Part shown: positions 53,321 through 62,032 of the stretch, piece after piece
Position numbering within the stretch: position 1 is the first letter of the stretch
Layout: every line of letters begins with the position of its first letter
Assembly: GCA_913056455.1 (NCBI GenBank)
Contig: CAJXMJ010000002.1
Coordinates: forward strand, 849,665 to 913,664
Source of the DNA: an uncultured Fodinibius sp.
GTDB lineage: Bacteria > Bacteroidota > Rhodothermia > Balneolales > Balneolaceae
Length of the DNA stretch: 64,000 nucleotides
Direction: 5' to 3'
The notes under the pieces: model-generated
What the model saw: the letters and a program-made list of their open reading frames with translations, nothing else
Databases searched by the model: none
Told to the model about the DNA's origin: nothing
Position numbers and translations under genes: made by a program

Positions 53321-53860
53321 ATGACTACTGCAACGAAAACCTTATGGATGATTGATCCGACACATTCGGAAGTACAATTTAAAGTAAAGCACTTGGTAAT
53401 TTCTACTGTTACCGGAAGTTTTGGCTCTTACGATGGAAAAATTGAAGCTGATAGCGACGATTTTGAAAATGCCAAAGCAACGTTTACGGCTGATATCGAC
53501 AGCATTTCAACCAACAACGAGGATCGTGACCAGCATTTGAAGTCTGATGACTTTTTTAATGCGGAAGAGTATCCGCAACTGAAATTTGAATCCACAAACT
53601 TTGAGAAAGTTGGGGACGGAGAATACAAAGTCACCGGGGATTTAACTATCCGCGACGTCACCAAAAAAATTGAACTGGATGTCGTACACGGTGGTACTGT
53701 TACCGACCAATATGGTCAGACTAAAGCCGGATTTGAAGTTGAAGGAAAGATTAACCGAAAAGAATTTGACCTAACATGGAGTGCCGTAACTGAAGCCGGA
53801 AACGTAGTTGTGGGTGATGAAATTAAACTGCAGCTAAATGTACAGTTTATTAAAAATTGA
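53321..53860 (+). CDS. YceI-family protein, cytosolic form
   Basis: A lipocalin-like beta-barrel of the YceI family, whose members bind polyisoprenoid lipids or quinone-like molecules. It has 179 residues. The family pattern IDPTHSEVQFKVKHLVIS at the N-terminus and HLKSDDFFNAEEYPQLKFES and ITKKIELDV-like TIRDVTKKIELDV are present. No signal peptide precedes it, unlike the second YceI at 56.6 kb. It stands in its own unit, with Fnr-like boxes in front and a terminator behind. Confidence 0.9.
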   Translation: MTTATKTLWMIDPTHSEVQFKVKHLVISTVTGSFGSYDGKIEADSDDFENAKATFTADIDSISTNNEDRDQHLKSDDFFNAEEYPQLKFESTNFEKVGDGEYKVTGDLTIRDVTKKIELDVVHGGTVTDQYGQTKAGFEVEGKINRKEFDLTWSAVTEAGNVVVGDEIKLQLNVQFIKN

Positions 53861-53889
53861 TTTTGACAGCTAACGTCCCATATACCTAT

Positions 53890-53925
53890 AGCGGGTATTC
53901 TCTTCCGGAGGATATCCGCTTTTTT
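53890..53925 (+). terminator. Intrinsic terminator after the first yceI gene
   Basis: Stem AGCGGGTATTC / GGATATCCGCT (53890-53900 with 53910-53920, two G-T pairs) is followed by a run of T. It makes the first yceI a single-gene transcript. Confidence 0.8.
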
Positions 53926-54015
53926 ATTTGCTGATAATTCCCTGTACATTTTTAGATATCTTAGATTAGCAAATTTGCATAAAAAAACGGCGGCAACTGC
54001 TAAAGCCGACAACGA

Positions 54016-54591
54016 ATGTATAAGGTCCTAAAAGAAAGTTTTGAGGAGCATGTTTCGTTCTCCGACGAGGAATGGGAGATGTGCAAAAATAACTTCCGTC
54101 CCAAGCGAATGCTCAAACGCCAATTTCTGCTTCAAGAAGGCGATGTATGCCGTGAATTAGCTTTTGTAGAGAAGGGTGCGCTCTATTCTTATACGGTAGA
54201 TTCAAAAGGCAACCAGCATGTGATACGTTTCGCCTTTGACGGCTGGTGGATTGCAGATCTACAAAGTTTTTTTACGCATAATCCGTCTACATTTAATATC
54301 GAAGTGCTGGAGGACAGTGAGCTGTTAATGCTTGACCGCAAGAATCACGAAAAGCTTTTGGAAGAGATTCCGGGCTATGAACGCTACCACCGCATCATTG
54401 TGCAAAATGCCTATGTAGCTCTCAAACGACGGGTGGAAAACGGGTTAGGTCTTACGGCTGAAGAAAAATATGCCCGGCTAATAGAGCAAAATCCACAATT
54501 CATGAATCGGGTGCCATTGAACCTTGTGGCTTCTTACCTGGGGATGAGTCCCGAAACATTGAGCCGAGTCCGCAGTAATTTCAGCGGTTAA
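54016..54591 (+). CDS. Crp/Fnr-family transcriptional regulator
   Basis: A 191-residue Crp/Fnr regulator. The N-terminal cyclic-nucleotide-binding-like barrel (about 20-115) is followed by the dimerisation helix and a winged HTH. Its recognition helix reads MSPETLSRVRSNF, with E180, S183 and R184 in the E-x-x-S-R arrangement that in Fnr contacts TTGAT. Only two cysteines (C23, C45) are present, so there is no Fnr-type [4Fe-4S] cluster; it may sense another ligand. The cAMP-binding residues of Crp are not obvious. It lies between two promoters that carry Fnr-like boxes, and its stop overlaps the convergent GNAT gene by 4 bases. Confidence 0.92.
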   Translation: MYKVLKESFEEHVSFSDEEWEMCKNNFRPKRMLKRQFLLQEGDVCRELAFVEKGALYSYTVDSKGNQHVIRFAFDGWWIADLQSFFTHNPSTFNIEVLEDSELLMLDRKNHEKLLEEIPGYERYHRIIVQNAYVALKRRVENGLGLTAEEKYARLIEQNPQFMNRVPLNLVASYLGMSPETLSRVRSNFSG

Positions 54592-54869
54592 TTCAATACA
54601 TCTTGGAGCGACTCATTCCGTTCAATAACTGATTTGGCAAACGGACAAAGTGGAATTACTGTCAATTCATTTTTACGAGCATAATTCACCGCATGCTCGA
54701 CTAAGGCTTTACCTACTCCCTCACCGCGCAATGAATCCGAGACTTCGGTGTGATCGATAATAATTTTGGTGTTCCCTGCTTTTGAATAGGTGATTTCTGC
54801 TTTTACTTTTCCATTTTTTTCTACGAAAAAGGATCCCTTGTTGTCTTCATCTTTGTGCTGAATATCCAT
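54588..54869 (-). CDS. GNAT-like N-acetyltransferase, YjdJ type
   Basis: A small acetyltransferase-fold protein of 93 residues from the ATG at 54869 (further in-frame starts upstream are less like the family). The family blocks GKVKAEITYSKAGNTKIIID, HTEVSDSLRGEGVGKALVEH and VIPLCPFAKSVIERN are clear. The RGEGVG loop binds acetyl-CoA. Substrates of this compact subgroup are unknown. It is convergent with the Crp/Fnr gene, and its start faces the Fnr-like boxes at 54968, so it may share that control. Confidence 0.85.
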   Translation of the reverse strand: MDIQHKDEDNKGSFFVEKNGKVKAEITYSKAGNTKIIIDHTEVSDSLRGEGVGKALVEHAVNYARKNELTVIPLCPFAKSVIERNESLQDVLN

Positions 54870-54967
54870 ATTGATGTATAAAGTTGATAGCATAGTGCTA
54901 ATTTGCACCACAATACTACGTAAACCTTATCATAATTAACAATAGTAACTTTCCTGAAAAGCTTTTT

Positions 54968-55034
54968 TTGATATATATCAAGAGAATTTCTTAGCACATA
55001 TCAATGAGAAGGGTTTGGTGGCGAGTTATGTTTG
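54968..55034 (+). promoter_or_regulatory. Tandem Fnr-like boxes and -7 element before the NADP-reductase operon (copy B)
   Basis: TTGATATATATCAA (54968-54981) is a perfect TTGAT-N4-ATCAA palindrome. A second partial site TTAGCACATATCAA (54991-55004) and a full -7 match TATGTTTG (55027-55034) follow. The distances box 1 to box 2 (23) and box 1 to -7 (59) equal those of copy A. The two copies also share flanking bases (CAAGAG-ATTTC, CAATG, GCGAG). The promoter is divergent to the GNAT gene. Confidence 0.78.
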
Positions 55035-55070
55035 CTGTAACAAATTGAAACTGTAAACAGAATAAGCTTT

Positions 55071-55679
55071 ATGGGTGTTACCAAGCAAACAATCGCAATC
55101 ATCGGGGCCGCTGGTAATTTGGGTTCTGCAATTGCAAAAAGTATAGCGGACGGTAACTACCGACTCCTGCTTTTTGACAGAACCAGCGAAAGGTTGGACT
55201 GGCTAATGGATGATATTCAAGCGAACTATCCGGATGCAGAGCTTAGATCTATGGATTGTGCCTATGACTGCAGCTGGGAAGCAGATATAATTATTTTTGC
55301 AGTCCCTCATAGAGCCGAAAAAGAAATTGCTGACAAGATACGGGAAGTAGCTACCCAAAAAATTGTGATTAGCACTGCCAATCCCGTAGATCAAGATTTG
55401 AGCAAATTGAATGGAGAACAGCCCCCGAGTGCAGCCGAAAAGTTACAGCACTCGTTACCGAATTCAAAAGTCGTTAAAGCGTTCAATACTACCTTTGCCG
55501 ATGACTTTGAAAACCTGATCATTGCCGGCAAGCGGTTGGACGCTTTTATTGCAGGAGATGATGATGAAGCTCTTCAAACCGTCTCGGAACTTGTGAAAAC
55601 AGCTGGATTCAACCCCATTATAGCCGGGGATCTGACGGTTAGCAGCACATTGGAACGAATGCAGCTGCTGTTTAGATAG
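55071..55679 (+). CDS. NADPH-dependent F420-reductase-type oxidoreductase
   Basis: A 202-residue Rossmann protein of the NADP oxidoreductase / F420-dependent family. The cofactor loop is IIGAAGNLGSAIAKSI at the N-terminus. IIIFAVPH and VVKAFNTTFAD are family blocks, and the latter is typical of the F420-type group. No F420 genes are visible, so the partner may be another flavin or quinone. It is the first gene of a run of six plus-strand genes up to 59.0 kb, placed directly behind the Fnr-like boxes. Confidence 0.85.
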   Translation: MGVTKQTIAIIGAAGNLGSAIAKSIADGNYRLLLFDRTSERLDWLMDDIQANYPDAELRSMDCAYDCSWEADIIIFAVPHRAEKEIADKIREVATQKIVISTANPVDQDLSKLNGEQPPSAAEKLQHSLPNSKVVKAFNTTFADDFENLIIAGKRLDAFIAGDDDEALQTVSELVKTAGFNPIIAGDLTVSSTLERMQLLFR

Positions 55680-55739
55680 CTCGACGGTTCGGCTAAAAAA
55701 TGGAATTAACTCAACCTTTAAACTCTAATAATCAACATT

Positions 55740-56597
55740 ATGATACTTATCACAGGAGCAAACGGACACTTAGGATCGCAAACCATTGATTTTCTATTGA
55801 CGAATAATTCCGATGCGGATGTTGCCGGGCTTGTCCGGAGTGCAGAAAAGGGCGCTGAGCTGAAAGAAAAAGGCGTTAAAATTAGAATTGGAGACTACAC
55901 CGACTATCCATCGATCGAAAAAGCAGTTCAGGGCATTGATACCTTGTTATTGATTTCCTCGAGCACGTTAAAAGGACGAACTGATCAACACAATAATGTG
56001 ATTCAAGCTGCTAAAGAGGCCGGCATCAACCATATTTTTTACACCAGTATTGTTGAAGCTGATAAAGAGTTAAGCCTACTTTCGCGGGATCATGCTGCTA
56101 CGGAGAAGCTTATTAAAAATTCCGGCATCTCCTATACTATTTACCGAAATGCATTTTATATGGAGTTTCTACCGCTCTTCTTGGGCGATGCATTAGAAAC
56201 GGGTCATTGGGCCTTTCCATCCGATGGTAATGCGATCAATCTGGCACTACGCTTGGAAATGGCCGAAGTCTTGGCAAACGGACTTGCGAATGCCGAAGAA
56301 CACAAGAATAGCATCTATGAAATAACTTCAGCTCAGGCCTATTCGCTCGAAGAAATTGCTGATATGCTGAGTGAAGCCTCTGGAAAAGAGATCAGCTACA
56401 GCGATATCTCTGTTTCTGAGTTTGAGCAGGCGTTGACCGAAGCCGGGCTTCCCGAAGAGCAGATTGCCATAAGTGTGATGACCGCTACAACTTTCGTTAA
56501 TGGCGCGCTTGACTTTACCTATGATGATATGCAGAAGCTGCTCGGTCGCAAGCCTACCGGACTGGAAACCTATATATCAGAATTTGCAAATCAATAA
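55740..56597 (+). CDS. NmrA/QorB-type NAD(P)H-binding oxidoreductase
   Basis: An atypical SDR of 285 residues. The N-terminal ILITGANGHLGSQTIDFLL loop binds NAD(P), and GVKIRIGDYTDYPS, YRNAFYMEFLP and the C-terminal SDISVSEFEQALTEAG domain match the QorB/NmrA group. QorB reduces quinones; NmrA-type relatives sense the redox state. It follows the F420-type reductase by 60 bases and precedes the exported YceI by 46. A role in quinone reduction is inferred from family and context. Confidence 0.87.
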   Translation: MILITGANGHLGSQTIDFLLTNNSDADVAGLVRSAEKGAELKEKGVKIRIGDYTDYPSIEKAVQGIDTLLLISSSTLKGRTDQHNNVIQAAKEAGINHIFYTSIVEADKELSLLSRDHAATEKLIKNSGISYTIYRNAFYMEFLPLFLGDALETGHWAFPSDGNAINLALRLEMAEVLANGLANAEEHKNSIYEITSAQAYSLEEIADMLSEASGKEISYSDISVSEFEQALTEAGLPEEQIAISVMTATTFVNGALDFTYDDMQKLLGRKPTGLETYISEFANQ

Positions 56598-56643
56598 TTA
56601 TTCACTACTACTTAATCTAACCAACCATAAATCAATAAAACCA

Positions 56644-57222
56644 ATGAAAAAACTAATCTTTATTCTATCACTCTTCATTCTTCCCGCCAGCGTCTTTGCA
56701 CAAGATACCTGGGTAGAAGATCCGGCGCATTCCAAGCTCGGATTTACCGTTACTCACTTGGGCATCGCTGACGTGCCCGGATATTTCGGAGACTATGATG
56801 TCACCATTGAAGCATCAGAAGAGGATTTCAGCGACGCAAAAGTCGAGCTGACCGTTCAGACGGCTTCTATTGATACGCGCGTTGAAAAGCGAAATAATCA
56901 TCTTAAAAGCCCCGACTTCTTTAACGTAGAAAAGTATCCGACGATGACTTTCGAAAGTACGGGTATCAAGGAAATGGGCGATGGCAAGTATGAACTTACA
57001 GGTGACCTGACGCTTCATGGTATTACGAAGCCAGTGACCGTTACCATGTTGTATCGTGGAAATATCCAAAACGAAATGACTCAGGGTAACCTTAAGGCTG
57101 GTATTCAAATTACCGGTATGATTGACCGCTCTAAGTTTGATCTCGGTGGTAATTTCCCACCGCCCATGATCAGCAATGATGTACGTATCAAGGCTGATGG
57201 TGAGTTTATACTACAAAAGTAA
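56644..57222 (+). CDS. YceI-family protein, exported form
   Basis: The second YceI protein of the island, 192 residues. The start is the ATG at 56644, which opens a clear signal peptide (MKKLIFILSLFILPASVFAQ). The mature part has WVEDPAHSKLGFTVTHLGI, HLKSPDFFNVEKYPTMTFES and LTLHGITKPVTVTM. A periplasmic YceI could bind a polyprenyl lipid or quinone. The paired cytosolic YceI at 53.3 kb shares the NHLKSPDFFN-type core, so the two are paralogues split between compartments. Confidence 0.92.
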   Translation: MKKLIFILSLFILPASVFAQDTWVEDPAHSKLGFTVTHLGIADVPGYFGDYDVTIEASEEDFSDAKVELTVQTASIDTRVEKRNNHLKSPDFFNVEKYPTMTFESTGIKEMGDGKYELTGDLTLHGITKPVTVTMLYRGNIQNEMTQGNLKAGIQITGMIDRSKFDLGGNFPPPMISNDVRIKADGEFILQK

Positions 57223-57314
57223 CACGTCTTTCATGGCGATGTATGAGGCCCGATTATTGCTCGGGGTCTTGTAGATCTCCACCAAAGAAATCTTAAAACG
57301 AATAACTGATTATT

Positions 57315-57806
57315 ATGGAAACCAATTATACGACGCCGCCGGAAACCCAGATCGGACACGTGCATTTAAAAGTGTCTGATCTGGATCAGGCCCTTGAGTT
57401 TTACCGTGACCTGCTCGGTTTTGAGCTAACCACCATGTATGGTGAGAATGCGGCCTTTTTGTCAGCCGGCGGCTATCACCATCACATTGGGCTCAATACC
57501 TGGCATAGCAAAGGAGGTCCGCCTGCGCCCCGCAATAGCGCCGGGCTCTACCACACCGCCTTTCTATATCCCACGCGAAAAGACTTGGCTAAAATCCTTC
57601 AACGACTTATTGATGAGGGATATCCCATTGATGGAGCCAGCGATCATGGTGTCTCAGAGGCGATCTACCTAAAAGATCCTGACGGCAATGGTGTGGAGCT
57701 GTACCGCGATCGTCCTCGTGAGGAATGGGAATACACCGAGGACGGCTCGGTTAAGATGGTTACTCAACCGCTTGATGTGCAGGATTTACTGAAAGAGTTG
57801 AATTAA
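57315..57806 (+). CDS. VOC-family dioxygenase/glyoxalase-like protein (CatE-like)
   Basis: A single-domain vicinal oxygen chelate protein of 163 residues. Expected metal ligands are H15 (IGHVHLKVSD), a histidine in LYHTAFLYP and the glutamate in NGVELYRDRP. The LEFYRDLLGFEL segment and SDHGVSEAIYLKDPDG are typical of extradiol catechol dioxygenases such as B. subtilis CatE. That enzyme is longer (two domains), so an open-ring dioxygenase or another VOC function remains possible. A DoxX gene follows at once, as catD accompanies catE in Bacillus. Confidence 0.85.
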   Translation: METNYTTPPETQIGHVHLKVSDLDQALEFYRDLLGFELTTMYGENAAFLSAGGYHHHIGLNTWHSKGGPPAPRNSAGLYHTAFLYPTRKDLAKILQRLIDEGYPIDGASDHGVSEAIYLKDPDGNGVELYRDRPREEWEYTEDGSVKMVTQPLDVQDLLKELN

Positions 57807-57875
57807 AAAACACTTTGAATATGAACTCAACAAAAACTAATCATAATAGAAATATTTTTTATCACAACGAATAAA

Positions 57876-58271
57876 TTGAAAATAACATACTGGATTACTA
57901 CTGGGATTTTCAGTGCTATGATGCTATTTAGTGCCACGATGTACTTCATAAGTCCCGACATGGCCCAGACTTTTGAGCATTTAGGATTCCCAGATTACTT
58001 CCGAATAGAACTGGGCATAGCCAAAATAATAGGGGTGCTATTATTGCTTGCTCCTTTTACAGGACGTCTTAAAGAATGGGTTTATGCCGGCTTTACCATC
58101 AATATGATTTCAGGCAGTATTGCTCACGAAGCAGCGGGCGATCCCATATTTGCTGTTCTTACTCCCCTTGTATTGTTGGGAGTTTTAGCGGTCTCCTACG
58201 TAACGCTCCAAAAGTTGGACGAAGAGATCGAGCCTGCTTTTGTAACGCAGCTTATTGGTTCAACTTCGTAG
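57876..58271 (+). CDS. DoxX-family membrane protein (CatD-like)
   Basis: A 131-residue membrane protein with four predicted helices (ITTGIFSAMMLFSATMYF near the N-terminus, and IIGVLLLLAPF, FTINMISGSIAHEAAG, LVLLGVLAVSYV). The pattern matches the DoxX/DUF family; the B. subtilis relative CatD takes part in quinone/catechol resistance. The start is a TTG at 57876, since no ATG is in frame before the first helix. It lies 69 bases behind the VOC gene and 13 bases before the pirin gene. Confidence 0.8.
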   Translation: MKITYWITTGIFSAMMLFSATMYFISPDMAQTFEHLGFPDYFRIELGIAKIIGVLLLLAPFTGRLKEWVYAGFTINMISGSIAHEAAGDPIFAVLTPLVLLGVLAVSYVTLQKLDEEIEPAFVTQLIGSTS

Positions 58272-58284
58272 ACAAAAAATACTA

Positions 58285-59025
58285 ATGATACACATCGTCA
58301 GGTCAAACAAACGACACAAGGTAAGCCGGGAACCTTGTACTTCTCGGTTTCTTCTCTTGGGCCGAACCATATCGGACGCCAGTGATCATGGTATTGCTCA
58401 AATCGGGCGGTTGGAACACGCCACACTCGAAGGCGGGGCACTGGTACCGATGCACCTGCATCAGAACGAGGAGATTCTCTCCTACCTGCGCAAAGGCACC
58501 ATGCATCACAAGGATAGTGACGGCAATGACATACCCATTCACAATAAAAATCTGATGCTGATGAATGCAGGGAGTGGTATGCGGCATGAAGAGGATGTCC
58601 GCGAGGGTGATGAAACCATGGAGATGCTGCAGATTTTTATCCGTCCCAAAGTGGACGGGCTAAAGCCGAAGGTACAATTCTATGAGTTGGATAAAATAGA
58701 AAGCCTGAATCAATGGCGACTGCTTGCCGGACACGAGCGATCCGAAGCCCCGATGCTATTTAGAAGCGAGGTGCTGTTTTATGATTTATATCTGGAAAAT
58801 AAAAACTCCATACAGATCCCCAACCTGCATGGGCTTACCGGCTTTATGTACCTGTTCAGCGGAAGTGTGACTATTGAGGGTCACACCGAAGTGGCTGGGG
58901 AAGGTGATCAAGTAGTTATCAAAGATGAACAGTTGACTCTCAAAGCCAATGAGGATTCGGATCTGGTCTTTTTTGTGTTGGATGAATCTGCATCCTATAG
59001 CCGGAATGGGCTTTATGCAAAGTGA
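58285..59025 (+). CDS. Pirin-family protein
   Basis: An iron-binding bicupin of 246 residues, from the ATG at 58285 (the frame reaches further back into the DoxX gene). The metal-site blocks are MHLHQNEEILSYLRKG and SGMRHEEDVREGDE. The second cupin is around FLFSGSVTIEGH-like MYLFSGSVTIEG. Pirins such as YhhW have quercetin dioxygenase activity or act as redox-dependent regulators. It is the last gene of the island. No terminator was seen in the 174 bases behind it, which carry only a weak inverted repeat near 59043. Confidence 0.9.
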   Translation: MIHIVRSNKRHKVSREPCTSRFLLLGRTISDASDHGIAQIGRLEHATLEGGALVPMHLHQNEEILSYLRKGTMHHKDSDGNDIPIHNKNLMLMNAGSGMRHEEDVREGDETMEMLQIFIRPKVDGLKPKVQFYELDKIESLNQWRLLAGHERSEAPMLFRSEVLFYDLYLENKNSIQIPNLHGLTGFMYLFSGSVTIEGHTEVAGEGDQVVIKDEQLTLKANEDSDLVFFVLDESASYSRNGLYAK

Positions 59026-59199
59026 GTGGGCAACACTTTAAGCGGTTAGACTGTATGTCTAAGAACCGAGAAATGTCCTCTGTGTCATCCAGGATGAACT
59101 ACACCTTAGCTCGTGAAAGCCTATTCCATTTTAGTATTAATAAATGTAGAGGCCCTAATACCCTTTGTTCCTCTGTTATAGACTTAATTCATCCAATAA

Positions 59200-61923
59200 T
59201 TAAAATCCACGTGGTCGCCGTCCGCTGTTGCTGGAGGACCGTTCTAAGTTGTTAAGCCCGGGCAGTTTTTGGAAAATACTTTGCAGCTGTCCCGCATTCA
59301 CACGCAAGGAAAAGAAGTAGTATTGGTTATCCCCAAAGGGATTCATCGTAAAGGACAGATCCCAGCAGTGTAGGTTGCGGTTCAGTGAAAACTGGGAAGG
59401 AGTAAGCTCTTTTGCGACAAGATCATAACCGATCTGGGTCCGAAAATCCCATTTAGGAGTGAGTTTTAAGTTGATGTTACGTGCGTTGATCGTGGCTGAT
59501 TTATTATTATCAGTATTCGGGGCCGGACTTAAGTTCCAGCGATAGCTGAAATCAATAGAAAAAGAGAGTGGAGAATTAAAGTCCCGTACCGGTTGTCTGT
59601 TGAAATGCGGATCAACCGGGTGAAAAATACTCTGGTTTAATGGATTATACTGCTGCGGATAATGTGGTTTGTTATTCGCTTGTAAGCCGCCTTCGCCCCA
59701 CTCCACGGAATAGCTGGTACTGGTGGAAAAGGAGGTGAGTTCAAAGGGTTTATTGTCTGTTTGAATCAAAAAATCGTCAATGCGAGTGCCTTGTTTATCA
59801 CGGTCATAAAAGTTGAAGTTGGCGTTGGCGCGAATACTTAACCCCGGCAAAATTTTTGCTCTTAAGCTGGTATTTAAATTACTGAGTTTAAGACTGTCTG
59901 CAGCAAAGTTATAGCCCGAACTTAGACTTAGTTGCTCAATTAGATTTATGATTCTCTCCTTTTTTTCACCAGTGGAATCACGCTCTACTTTTTTGGCTTC
60001 AAAGGTATTACTAAGGCTAAAATTGATTGAGCGTTGTTCTCTGCCGGTCGGGCCACGAAAGACTTCATTTTCAAATATAGAATATTGTTGGGTAGGAATA
60101 GATCCATCCGCACGTGCTGAATCAGTCTGTACCGTACGATAGTATCCCCAAAAGTCGCTTTGGAAATTAGGGCTATAGTTCAAAGAGATAGAAGGAGTAA
60201 GAACATGGCGGACACTCTGGAAGTTGCCGATGTTCAGGTTCATTAATCCGTAAAGCTTGGTACTGAAATTCAGATTTGCACTAAATTCTCGGGCTGAGGT
60301 AAATCCGCGGACTTGCTCTTCTTCAACGCGAACCGAATCGGGATTGAATGTTTTTCGAGTTGAAGTGGGATACCAATATTCGGTGAAGTCGCCCCCGAGA
60401 CTAACATTAAGATATTGACTGGGAATAAGTTGATTCATTCGCATATCAACCTGCTGACGAAATCCATAATTGTAATGGTCATCATTGCCAGTGGCTTCCC
60501 GGTATTTGGCAGGATCAAGGAGTGCCTCAAACCAATCGACGTTGGCAGAGTCACCAGCTGTTGGTTGAAACTCGAAGTCGGAGCTGAAGCTATTCCGATA
60601 ATTTACCGTAAGGCTTTCATACCATTTTGACTCCCTTCCGCCAGTTTGCTGATCTCCCGCAAAAGGGGTAAATCGTTTGGGATTAAAGGTGATTTCAGGT
60701 CCCGAAAGGGTGGTTACATTGGTGGCGAAATTCTGGTTATGCCGGATGGATGCGTTAAAATTGTAGTCCCCTTCGGGATGTCGATATCGATAATTAAGAT
60801 TAGAGCGGGTGCTTGTTTCGGCACGTTCATCTGGATCGTACGAGTTGCGTTGATAGTAATCTTGTGTACGCAGGTTAATATTAGCATCGAGATTGGCGTA
60901 GGGAGAAAAGTCCTGACTGTGATTAATGCTCAAGGATTTTTGGACATTCGTACTAAAGTCAGGATCAGTAGGTTCGAGTCCGCTATTCTCTTTTGAATAC
61001 CCAATTTCGATACCACCATTTAATTTGTTGCGGATACGGTAGTTGGACTGTGCATTAAAGTAATAGGAGCCGGAGGTAAAAATATCGACAGATGCCTGTC
61101 CTGTAATGTAATCATTAAAATACTGGAACCATCCGAAGTTTTGCAGCCCTATGCCCCGACTCTGCCGCTGCTGATAAGCATAGGTGGGTTCCAGCAGTCC
61201 CGATTGTTTTTGATCAATTTTGCCGGGCAGGTAACCGAATGGGAAAATAAGCGGATAAGGTATGTCCAGAATGTATAGTCGAGCCCGTTCAAAGAAAATT
61301 TCTTCTTCGTCCACTACCTTCATTTTAGCGGCTTGTATGTAATAGTGCGGATGATCGAGTTGACAGGTAGAATAGATGGCATCCTCGAGATAAACCACGT
61401 GCGGACTTTCATTTTTTACCTTTGTACCGATCAGGTTACCATCTTGTACGTTAACACGGGCAACTTCGAAACGTCCTTTCTCCGTTTTGTAGTTAAAGTC
61501 TATCCTGTTGCTGCGCACGCGGTCGCCGTCACGGATCAGAACGGGTTGTGAGAGCGTATCCTGTGGTGTTTGGGTGTTTGCACTTACCAGGTTGCTATCG
61601 AGGTTCATAGCTACTTTTCCGGCTTTTAATTCTCCCGAGCTGTGGACAACATTGGCCGAACCAAATAGGGTGGCAATACGTTGCTTTTCAAAATCGAAAG
61701 TCAGCGAATCGCTGGCTTGGAAATTAACTTGTCCCTCTTGTTTGGGCTGGCTTGCCGATTGCTGACCTTGTTGGGCGCCCGGCCGTCCTTCCGGAATCAT
61801 TTGCTCTTGCAGGGTGTCCTGAACGGCCGTAGTATCTTGTCCCCAAACGGTTTGGGGTATCCCCAAGAATAGAAGCAGCATCAATCCCCAATATCCGCAA
61901 AAATATTTGAACGATGTATTCAT
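59200..61923 (-). CDS. lptD: LPS-assembly outer-membrane protein LptD
   Basis: LptD is the outer-membrane barrel that inserts lipopolysaccharide on the cell surface. The 907-residue precursor has a signal peptide (about 1-28), a Q/E-rich linker, an OstA/LptA-like beta-jellyroll (about 75-200: SDSLTFDFEKQRIATLFGSA, LKAGKVAMNLDSN), and a long barrel of amphipathic strands rich in aromatic residues and asparagine. The LptD block YILDIPYPLIFPFGYLPG marks the junction. The 109-base gap to the FtsB-like gene upstream suggests a shared transcript. The LptE partner is not visible. Confidence 0.88.
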   Translation of the reverse strand: MNTSFKYFCGYWGLMLLLFLGIPQTVWGQDTTAVQDTLQEQMIPEGRPGAQQGQQSASQPKQEGQVNFQASDSLTFDFEKQRIATLFGSANVVHSSGELKAGKVAMNLDSNLVSANTQTPQDTLSQPVLIRDGDRVRSNRIDFNYKTEKGRFEVARVNVQDGNLIGTKVKNESPHVVYLEDAIYSTCQLDHPHYYIQAAKMKVVDEEEIFFERARLYILDIPYPLIFPFGYLPGKIDQKQSGLLEPTYAYQQRQSRGIGLQNFGWFQYFNDYITGQASVDIFTSGSYYFNAQSNYRIRNKLNGGIEIGYSKENSGLEPTDPDFSTNVQKSLSINHSQDFSPYANLDANINLRTQDYYQRNSYDPDERAETSTRSNLNYRYRHPEGDYNFNASIRHNQNFATNVTTLSGPEITFNPKRFTPFAGDQQTGGRESKWYESLTVNYRNSFSSDFEFQPTAGDSANVDWFEALLDPAKYREATGNDDHYNYGFRQQVDMRMNQLIPSQYLNVSLGGDFTEYWYPTSTRKTFNPDSVRVEEEQVRGFTSAREFSANLNFSTKLYGLMNLNIGNFQSVRHVLTPSISLNYSPNFQSDFWGYYRTVQTDSARADGSIPTQQYSIFENEVFRGPTGREQRSINFSLSNTFEAKKVERDSTGEKKERIINLIEQLSLSSGYNFAADSLKLSNLNTSLRAKILPGLSIRANANFNFYDRDKQGTRIDDFLIQTDNKPFELTSFSTSTSYSVEWGEGGLQANNKPHYPQQYNPLNQSIFHPVDPHFNRQPVRDFNSPLSFSIDFSYRWNLSPAPNTDNNKSATINARNINLKLTPKWDFRTQIGYDLVAKELTPSQFSLNRNLHCWDLSFTMNPFGDNQYYFFSLRVNAGQLQSIFQKLPGLNNLERSSSNSGRRPRGF

Positions 61924-62032
61924 GCGATTGATGCCGGTCGTGCGTTAAGCAATGTTAGGATGTTAAGAAGAATGTAAGCTTATATAGTATAAGGCAGAAG
62001 TGAAAAGAAACGAAGTTTTACAAGAGGCCTGG

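Noticed and set aside
59022-59255. Frame directly after the pirin gene
   Set aside because: It runs into the lptD 3' end on the opposite strand, has no start context and no recognisable composition.
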